Origin: Burkholderiales bacterium UBA6064
GTDB lineage: Bacteria; Pseudomonadota; Gammaproteobacteria; Burkholderiales; Burkholderiaceae_B
Assembly (NCBI GenBank): GCA_002428895.1
Contig: DIYC01000006.1
Coordinates: forward strand, 1 to 6,036
Length of the DNA stretch: 6,036 nucleotides
Direction: 5' to 3'
The notes below the pieces were generated by a model that worked only from the letters and a program-made list of their open reading frames with translations, did not search any database and was not told the DNA's origin. Shown one piece after another: positions 1-4,465 of this stretch. The number at the start of each line of letters is the position of its first letter. Position 1 is the first letter of the stretch. A program made the position numbers and the translations under genes.

Positions 1-1107
1 ACCATCGATGTCGCCTACCGCTACTTTTCAACACCGGTGCGCAAATTTATTGTTGCCGACACACCGGGCCACGAACAATACACACGCAACATGGTCACAG
101 GTGCTTCAAACGCCGATGTTGCAATTGTTTTAGTCGATATTACTCGTGTTCAATTTACACAAGGCCCTAAAGGTTTGTCGGCTGAATTATTGGCTCAAAC
201 CAAGCGACACAGCGCGATTGCAGGCAAATTACGCCTACCTGTCATTGTGTTTGCCGTGAATAAAATGGATCTCATCGGTTTTAATGCCGATCAGTTTCAA
301 GCCACACAGCAAGCCGTTGAAAAGTTAGCGCGACAGGTCGGTGTGCACGAAACGTATGTTTTACCCATTTCAGCCCTCAATGGCGACAACGTAGTTAACC
401 TCAGTACCAACACGCCTTGGTACAAAGGCCAAGCCCTGCTACCCATCTTGGAACAGCTTCAAAGCCGAACCGAGCGCGCTGAAGCCGAGAAAAACACTGG
501 CTTTCGCTTTCCAGTACAGTATGTGGCTCGGCATGATGGCCATAAGGCCGATGATTTTCGGGGCTACCAAGGTCGCGTAGAGGCAGGATCAATCAAAGTT
601 GGAGAAACCATTACCATTCAGCCCTCTGGCCAACTGGCAGTGGTCAAAAAAATAATTTTACTCGACGCCGATCTGACAGAAGCCCACATTGGCCAATGCA
701 TTACGATTGTTCTCGATCGCGATGTCGATGTGTCGCGTGGCGACCAATTGATTACCACGCTACCCAACCAAACCGTGTCACCCACCCAAACACTCACGGC
801 TGACTTATGCTGGTTGGACAACGAGCCCTTAAACCCCGCCCGAAAATATTGGCTAAAACACACCACACGCCAAGTACAGGCCAAAATTAAAACCGTTAAG
901 CAAGTACTTAACATTCACACCTTGCTTGAAGCGGAGCACACCCAAGCTGTACAAATGAACGACATCGCTCAAGTTGAACTGTTGCTTGCACAACCCATTA
1001 TTGCCGATTTGTATGCACAATGCCGAGCCACAGGTAGTTTTATTCTCATCGACAGTGCGACTAACCAGACCGCTGCCGCAGGCATGATTATTGCGCAACA
1101 CGAGTAA
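1..1107 (+). CDS. cysN: Sulfate adenylyltransferase subunit 1 (CysN), 5' truncated by window edge
   Basis: CysN is the GTPase subunit of ATP sulfurylase. With CysD it makes adenosine 5'-phosphosulfate from sulfate and ATP in the cytoplasm, driven by GTP hydrolysis. The reading frame is open from base 1 (TIDVAYRYFS, typical just after CysN switch I), so the gene begins outside the window; the GTG at 37 is internal. Visible are 368 residues: G3 motif DTPGHEQY at about 20-27, G4 NKMD at 87-90, a G5-like SAL at 124-126, the CysN-typical NVVNLSTNTPWY stretch, RFPVQYV and FRGYQGRV in the beta-barrel domain 2, and a C-terminal domain ending CRATGSFILID. The P-loop (G1) is upstream, with perhaps 70-100 residues missing. 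The protein ends without an APS kinase domain, so it is CysN and not a CysNC fusion. The next gene starts 7 bp downstream, so the two are probably co-transcribed. Confidence 0.96.
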   Translation, partial: TIDVAYRYFSTPVRKFIVADTPGHEQYTRNMVTGASNADVAIVLVDITRVQFTQGPKGLSAELLAQTKRHSAIAGKLRLPVIVFAVNKMDLIGFNADQFQATQQAVEKLARQVGVHETYVLPISALNGDNVVNLSTNTPWYKGQALLPILEQLQSRTERAEAEKNTGFRFPVQYVARHDGHKADDFRGYQGRVEAGSIKVGETITIQPSGQLAVVKKIILLDADLTEAHIGQCITIVLDRDVDVSRGDQLITTLPNQTVSPTQTLTADLCWLDNEPLNPARKYWLKHTTRQVQAKIKTVKQVLNIHTLLEAEHTQAVQMNDIAQVELLLAQPIIADLYAQCRATGSFILIDSATNQTAAAGMIIAQHE

Positions 1108-1114
1108 CGAAGCT

Positions 1115-1885
1115 ATGGCAAAAATTGTATTAATTGGCGCAGGCCCTGGCGCAGAAGACTTAATCACCATACGTGGTTTAAAACATTTGCAACAAGCCGA
1201 TTGTATCTTTTACGATGCGCTCGTTAGCCCTGATTTACTTCAGCACGCCAACCCCACTGCAACCCGAATTGCCGTAGGTAAACGCTGCGGCAAATTGTCA
1301 ACTGCCCAACAGTTTATTAACAAACAATTAATCGATGCCACTCAAAAATATAAAAAAATTGTGCGCTTAAAAGGTGGCGACCCCATGGTGTTTGGCCGTT
1401 CAGCCGAAGAAATTAAAGCACTTGAACTTGCAGGCCACGAAGTCGAAGTGGTGCCAGGGGTTACTGCTGCATTGGCTGCTGCCAGCCAATTAAAAACCTC
1501 ACTCACCTTACGTGGCGTTGCTCGTTCTGTCACTTTTTTAACTCCGAGTGTAGGTCAAAATGAAGCAGAAAACCACTTAGAACTACCCTACGACAAGCAA
1601 ACCACGCTAGCCGTTTACATGGGGTTTCGTCAATGCAAGCTTTGGGTTAAACAGTTAATTGAGCAAGGTTACCCGGCAAATACGCCACTGATTGTGTGTG
1701 AAAGCGTGTCAACACCGGAAGAACGCTTCACCCCTTTTTTACTTCATCAACTTCCTCATCTAAGCAACAACACAGTGGGTGATGGACCTTGCTTAATTTT
1801 AATTGGAAAAGCGCTTAAAGAAACAGTTCACGAGATACTCAAGCAGCCACAATCTATCGACGCTAAGATCAAACACATCATTTGA
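1115..1885 (+). CDS. cobA: Uroporphyrinogen-III C-methyltransferase (SUMT), stand-alone CobA type
   Basis: This enzyme transfers two methyl groups from S-adenosylmethionine to uroporphyrinogen III, giving precorrin-2, the precursor of siroheme and cobalamin. Next to cysN the likely role is siroheme for sulfite reductase. The 256-residue product has the tetrapyrrole methylase motifs: GAGPG at 8-12, YDALVSP at 33-39, GKR at 55-57, RLKGGDPMVFGR at 84-95, VVPGVTAA at 112-119, YMG at 168-170 and GPCLILIGK near 224-232. The usual PLTHR motif reads SLTLR (129-133), a variant I associate with betaproteobacterial homologues. There is no CysG-like dehydrogenase/ferrochelatase domain, so those steps need another gene. 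The ATG at 1115 is chosen because MAKIVLIGAGPG matches the family N-terminus; an in-frame TTG at 1091 would overlap cysN. No strong Shine-Dalgarno is seen, so translational coupling to cysN is plausible. The symbol cobA is used in the SUMT sense. Confidence 0.93.
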   Translation: MAKIVLIGAGPGAEDLITIRGLKHLQQADCIFYDALVSPDLLQHANPTATRIAVGKRCGKLSTAQQFINKQLIDATQKYKKIVRLKGGDPMVFGRSAEEIKALELAGHEVEVVPGVTAALAAASQLKTSLTLRGVARSVTFLTPSVGQNEAENHLELPYDKQTTLAVYMGFRQCKLWVKQLIEQGYPANTPLIVCESVSTPEERFTPFLLHQLPHLSNNTVGDGPCLILIGKALKETVHEILKQPQSIDAKIKHII

Positions 1886-1901
1886 CTAATTCAATCACCC
1901 C

Positions 1902-2801
1902 TTACCAAGGCAAAGTCTTGCAACTGTGTAGCAAGCACTCAACAAATAAACGTGTTTTAGTTGACAAATAACGATTGTGTGGAAACATTGCATAGATATT
2001 TCGTTCAGGATAAGTCGAATACTCGGGTAAAATCTGCACCAACTGGCCTGAACTTAAATAGGGAAACACCGTAAAAATTGGAAGCAATGCCACGCCAAGG
2101 TGTTGCAAGCAGGCCTGTAACATCATTTCAGCGTTGTTGGCAGAAAAATTGCGCTTTAAACTCACAGACCCAACCACACCGGCTGGGCTTTGATAACGCC
2201 ATTCAGCCAAATTGTCTTGCTTGCTGTAGACAATTGCTGGAAGATTTTTTAACCTCTCAGGAGAGGCTGGCAACCCATGCTGTTGCAACCAATGTGGGGT
2301 TGCACACAACAAAATGGGACAACGTGCCAATTGGCGTGCAACTAAAGAAGAATCCTCTAAACTACCGATTCGTACCACCACATCATACCCCTCGCCGATC
2401 ACATCAACCCACCTGTCATCAAACTCAACTTCGAGTCGCACCTGGCTATACTGCTGAGCAAAGGCTGCAATCGGTTTAGCCAAATACTGAGCACCAAAAG
2501 ACATGGGGACATTGACTTTAAGCAACCCCGTTGGGCGCAAGGTCAAATCTTGAATTTGGTATTCGGCTTCCTGCAAATCGTCTAGCGCTTTGCGTGCACG
2601 TTCACTGTACAAAGCACCCTCTTCAGTCAGCGTAACCTGCCGGGTAGTGCGATGTAACAATCGCACACCCAATTGCTGTTCTAGGGCTTGAACCTGTTTT
2701 GTGATGGCCGGACCAGTCATGCCCAATTGCCTTGCCGCACCGGCAAAACTTTGTTGCTTAACTACTTCAAGAAACAACCCGACACGAGAAACATGATCCA
2801 T
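1902..2801 (-). CDS. LysR-family transcriptional regulator, CrgA/DmlR-like group
   Basis: This is a 299-residue LysR-type regulator of normal length. The N-terminal winged helix-turn-helix spans about residues 3-62: SFAGAARQLGMTGPAITKQV at 18-37 is the helix-turn-helix, followed by LEQQLGVRLLHRTTRQVTLTEEG. A linker helix runs to about 85 and a periplasmic-binding-protein-like effector domain fills about 90-295. Its start (GLLKVNVPMSFG) and the segment DVVVRIGSLEDSSLVARQL are typical of the CrgA/DmlR-like group. The effector cannot be read from sequence. It is divergent from doxX and shares a 99-bp control region with it, so it most likely controls doxX-pirin and itself. The ATG at 2801 gives the expected N-terminus, but no Shine-Dalgarno is visible in the AT-rich leader just upstream. 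Its stop lies 16 bp from the stop of convergent cobA. Confidence 0.93.
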   Translation of the reverse strand: MDHVSRVGLFLEVVKQQSFAGAARQLGMTGPAITKQVQALEQQLGVRLLHRTTRQVTLTEEGALYSERARKALDDLQEAEYQIQDLTLRPTGLLKVNVPMSFGAQYLAKPIAAFAQQYSQVRLEVEFDDRWVDVIGEGYDVVVRIGSLEDSSLVARQLARCPILLCATPHWLQQHGLPASPERLKNLPAIVYSKQDNLAEWRYQSPAGVVGSVSLKRNFSANNAEMMLQACLQHLGVALLPIFTVFPYLSSGQLVQILPEYSTYPERNIYAMFPHNRYLSTKTRLFVECLLHSCKTLPW

Positions 2802-2807
2802 ATTAAT

Positions 2808-2862
2808 AATATTTTGGAACTAGTAATATTCTAAAAAACTATATTAACATTTTTTTGGAACT
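2808..2862. promoter_or_regulatory. Probable LysR-type regulator binding region between lysR and doxX
   Basis: AATATT at 2808-2813 and AATATT at 2825-2830 are separated by exactly 11 bases. They form a dyad that satisfies the LysR T-N11-A rule, with its centre at 2819, about 61 bp upstream of the inferred doxX transcription start. That matches the usual recognition-site position near -65. The 10-mer TTTTGGAACT occurs inside it (2812-2821) and again at 2853-2862, a shift of 41 bp or about four helical turns, so two bound dimers would lie on the same face of DNA. The second copy sits in the spacer of the doxX promoter. TAGAAT on the minus strand (2833-2828) could be a -10 for lysR and overlaps the dyad, which would allow autoregulation; no good -35 goes with it. 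The region is AT-rich, so the AATATT dyad alone could arise by chance. Confidence 0.55.
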
Positions 2863-2873
2863 GATACTATAAT
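2844..2873 (+). promoter_or_regulatory. Sigma70-type promoter for doxX-pirin
   Basis: TTAACA at 2844-2849 matches the -35 consensus at five of six positions. TATAAT at 2868-2873 is a perfect -10. The spacer is 18 bp, and transcription would start near 2880, leaving a leader of about 20 nt before the doxX ATG. A repeat shared with the probable upstream operator lies inside the spacer, so a protein bound there could compete with RNA polymerase. The start site is predicted, not measured. Confidence 0.7.
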
Positions 2874-2888
2874 CTATCCAATCATCTC

Positions 2889-2894
2889 AAGGAG
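2889..2894 (+). promoter_or_regulatory. Ribosome binding site of doxX
   Basis: AAGGAG ends 6 nt before the ATG at 2901. It is a strong Shine-Dalgarno and fixes the doxX start. It contrasts with the divergent lysR gene, which has none visible. Confidence 0.85.
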
Positions 2895-2900
2895 AGAAAA

Positions 2901-3329
2901 ATGACTCATCAAACACTGAAACTCGGCGCATTTTTAAACCGTATTACATTAGGAAGCATTTTACTAGCACATGGACTTCTTAAAGTCTTTGTTTTTACAC
3001 TCCCAGGCACAGTCGGCTTTTTTGAAAGCTTGGGCTTGCCTGCAATTGTGGCGTATTTAACAATTTTTGGTGAACTGGCAGGCGGCGTGGCTTTACTACT
3101 AGGTATCTATACTCGATTAACCGCGCTTCTTAGTTTACCGATCTTAATCGGTGCAAGTGTTGTGCACCTTGGCAACGGCTGGGTTTTTAGCAATGCGGGT
3201 GGGGGCTGGGAATTTCCGGTTTTACTTGTGGTACTCGCCGTAGTTGTTGCACTTCAGGGCGCTGGTCAATTTGCAATTGGCAAACTACCGGTGATTGATT
3301 CTTTCATTCCAAACATATTCAAAGCATAA
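2901..3329 (+). CDS. DoxX family inner-membrane protein
   Basis: This is a 142-residue hydrophobic protein of the DoxX family and of usual length. Four membrane segments are apparent at about residues 11-32, 47-69, 73-91 and 104-126. Family-like features are the HGLLK stretch (24-28) at the end of the first helix and GELAGGVALLLGIYTRL (57-73). Members are small inner-membrane proteins. A mycobacterial one forms an oxidoreductase complex with a superoxide dismutase and a sulfurtransferase, but the biochemical role of most, including this one, is unknown. The gene is preceded by a strong promoter and ribosome binding site, and a pirin gene follows 29 bp downstream of its stop, suggesting a two-gene operon. 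Pairing of DoxX with pirin beside a LysR regulator suggests, by inference only, a response to quinones, phenolics or oxidative stress. Confidence 0.9.
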   Translation: MTHQTLKLGAFLNRITLGSILLAHGLLKVFVFTLPGTVGFFESLGLPAIVAYLTIFGELAGGVALLLGIYTRLTALLSLPILIGASVVHLGNGWVFSNAGGGWEFPVLLVVLAVVVALQGAGQFAIGKLPVIDSFIPNIFKA

Positions 3330-3348
3330 CGATCAATTTCAAGTCAAT

Positions 3349-3352
3349 GGAG
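3349..3352 (+). promoter_or_regulatory. Ribosome binding site that sets the pirin start
   Basis: GGAG lies 6 nt before the ATG at 3359. It overlaps an upstream in-frame ATG at 3347, which itself lacks a Shine-Dalgarno. This supports 3359, giving the N-terminus MITIYPYEQLG, as the real start. Confidence 0.7.
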
Positions 3353-3358
3353 TCGAAG

Positions 3359-4048
3359 ATGATTACAATTTACCCCTACGAACAACTGGGTCACGCCAAC
3401 CATGGCTGGCTAAATGCTCGGCATCATTTTAGTTTTGCCAGCTACCGAAACCCCAAACGACTTAGTTTTGGGGCGTTACGAGTCATTAATGATGACATCA
3501 TTCAAGCTGGCTCAGGGTTTGAAACACACCCCCACAAAGACATGGAAATTATTACCTATGTTCGTCGTGGGGCAATTACTCACCATGATAGCCAGGGCAA
3601 CACGGGGCGAACCGAAGCAGGCGACGTTCAAGTCATGAGTGCGGGCACTGGGATTTTTCATTCTGAGCACAACTTAGAAAATGAAGACACCCGTTTGTAT
3701 CAAATTTGGATTGAACCCAATGCCATGGGCGTTAAGCCCAGATGGCAAGCGCATCAATTTCCAAAACTAGCAACACAAAACGGGTTACAATTGCTGGTTT
3801 CTGGCGATGGCAAGGCACCCTTGTTCATTCACCAAAACGCCCGCATTTACGTCGGCAAGTTAACCGCTGGCACAACAATCACGCACCCTTTACAGCAGCA
3901 AGCCTATTTGCTAGTTTCTGAAGGTGAAATTAGCTTAAACCAACAACCACTGAAACAAGGCGATGGCGCCGAAGTGACAGGCCTGAAAGAAATCACACTT
4001 CATGCAACCACACACAGCGACATTTTAGTCATTGAAGTACCCGCTTAG
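3359..4048 (+). CDS. Pirin family protein, bicupin of the YhhW quercetinase-like type
   Basis: The protein has 229 residues, close to the usual length of bacterial pirins such as E. coli YhhW. The N-terminal cupin holds the full metal site: THPHKDMEI gives His57 and His59, and FHSEHN gives His101 and Glu103, the same positions I recall for the YhhW ligands. NARHHFSFASY (19-29) and VMSAGTGIFHSEHN (92-105) are pirin signatures. The C-terminal cupin (about 140-229) lacks an equivalent ligand set, which is normal. YhhW cleaves quercetin in vitro with oxygen; the natural substrate here is unknown, and a redox-sensing or electrophile-handling role is also possible. Cytoplasmic, with no signal peptide. 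It follows doxX by 29 bp and shares its promoter by inference. It converges on the small secreted protein gene 22 bp away. Confidence 0.93.
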   Translation: MITIYPYEQLGHANHGWLNARHHFSFASYRNPKRLSFGALRVINDDIIQAGSGFETHPHKDMEIITYVRRGAITHHDSQGNTGRTEAGDVQVMSAGTGIFHSEHNLENEDTRLYQIWIEPNAMGVKPRWQAHQFPKLATQNGLQLLVSGDGKAPLFIHQNARIYVGKLTAGTTITHPLQQQAYLLVSEGEISLNQQPLKQGDGAEVTGLKEITLHATTHSDILVIEVPA

Positions 4049-4053
4049 CGGAT

Positions 4054-4079
4054 CTTCAATTGAAGTTGAATTACTTCAA
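4054..4079. repeat. Overlapping inverted repeats at a convergent gene junction, possible terminator
   Basis: CTTCAATTGAAG (4054-4065) is a perfect 12-bp palindrome. Overlapping it, TTGAAGT (4060-4066) pairs with ACTTCAA (4073-4079) across a 6-base loop. The second hairpin includes the stop codon of the minus-strand gene (4071-4073). The two structures share the TTGAAG segment, so they exclude each other. Neither is G+C-rich nor followed by a T-run on either strand, so a standard intrinsic terminator is not established. Confidence 0.35.
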
Positions 4080-4445
4080 AGAAAACCGTACTTTAACGTT
4101 CCGTTTATCTGCCAACGTCAACGACGCAATAACCTTAACCCCCTTTCCCAGGGCAACATCAGAATGACTCATCAATTTGTTGTTGCCTGCAGGTTGTAAA
4201 TCAAGCTCAGATTTCTCTGTACCGTTCAACACCGTCAATTTTCCAGAAACATTCTCTGTTGGCACTGGCGAACCATGATCCAAAATATAAATTGCGGCCT
4301 TGCCCTTTTCACTGACCAATTCGAAGCTCAAGTCTTTGACCTCGCTCACTACCCCACCGTGATGTGGCTGTTCACCATGAGCCAACAAGGGTTGTGCCAC
4401 TGCCATCGATAAACCGAGCAACATTGCATGTAAAAAATGTTTCAT
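4071..4445 (-). CDS. Small secreted His-containing protein linked to heavy-metal efflux
   Basis: This is a 124-residue protein with a clear Sec signal peptide: MKH, then a hydrophobic core FLHAMLLGLSMAVA, then QPLLA at 18-22. Predicted cleavage after Ala22 gives a mature protein of about 102 residues starting HGEQPHHGG, so it should be periplasmic. The rest (HGGVV, DLSFELV, IYILDHGSPVPT, GKLTVLNG, VKVIASLTLADKRNVKVRF) looks beta-rich and resembles uncharacterised small proteins found beside CzcA/CusA-type pumps. Histidines at 23, 28, 29, 57 and 94 could bind metal. I cannot name it with an established symbol, and a metallochaperone role is inference. The ATG at 4445 is chosen because it gives the signal peptide and has a good ribosome binding site; a longer frame from 4529 would overlap the pump gene. 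It starts 20 bp after the pump gene and is probably its operon partner. Confidence 0.85.
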   Translation of the reverse strand: MKHFLHAMLLGLSMAVAQPLLAHGEQPHHGGVVSEVKDLSFELVSEKGKAAIYILDHGSPVPTENVSGKLTVLNGTEKSELDLQPAGNNKLMSHSDVALGKGVKVIASLTLADKRNVKVRFSLK

Positions 4446-4452
4446 TTCAAGT

Positions 4453-4458
4453 CTCCTT
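4453..4458 (-). promoter_or_regulatory. Ribosome binding site of the small secreted protein
   Basis: Read on the minus strand this is AAGGAG, ending 7 nt before the ATG at 4445. It lies in the 20-bp gap after the pump gene. It sets the start at MKHFLHAM and argues against the longer in-frame extension. Confidence 0.8.
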
Positions 4459-4465
4459 AAAATTA

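Noticed and set aside
1091..1114. Earlier TTG start for the methyltransferase
   Set aside because: It overlaps cysN and adds residues before the family-typical MAKIVLIGAGPG start.
618..1170. Minus-strand open frames across the end of cysN
   Set aside because: They lie opposite conserved CysN domains and show no family features or ribosome binding sites.
2253..2266. CCTCTCAGGAGAGG palindrome near a T-run, considered as a terminator
   Set aside because: It lies inside the lysR coding region, and the T-run precedes the hairpin on the plus strand, becoming an A-run on the minus strand. It is the wrong arrangement for termination in either direction.
2078..2479. 133-codon open frame on the plus strand inside lysR
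   Set aside because: It is antisense to a well-supported LysR protein, has no recognisable domain, and its composition is that of a shadow frame.
3347..3358. Earlier ATG start for pirin
   Set aside because: It has no ribosome binding site of its own, and its bases form the GGAG site for the ATG at 3359.
3720..3741. GGGC-N5-GCCC short inverted repeat within pirin
   Set aside because: It is inside conserved coding sequence, too short to be meaningful and has no T-run after it.
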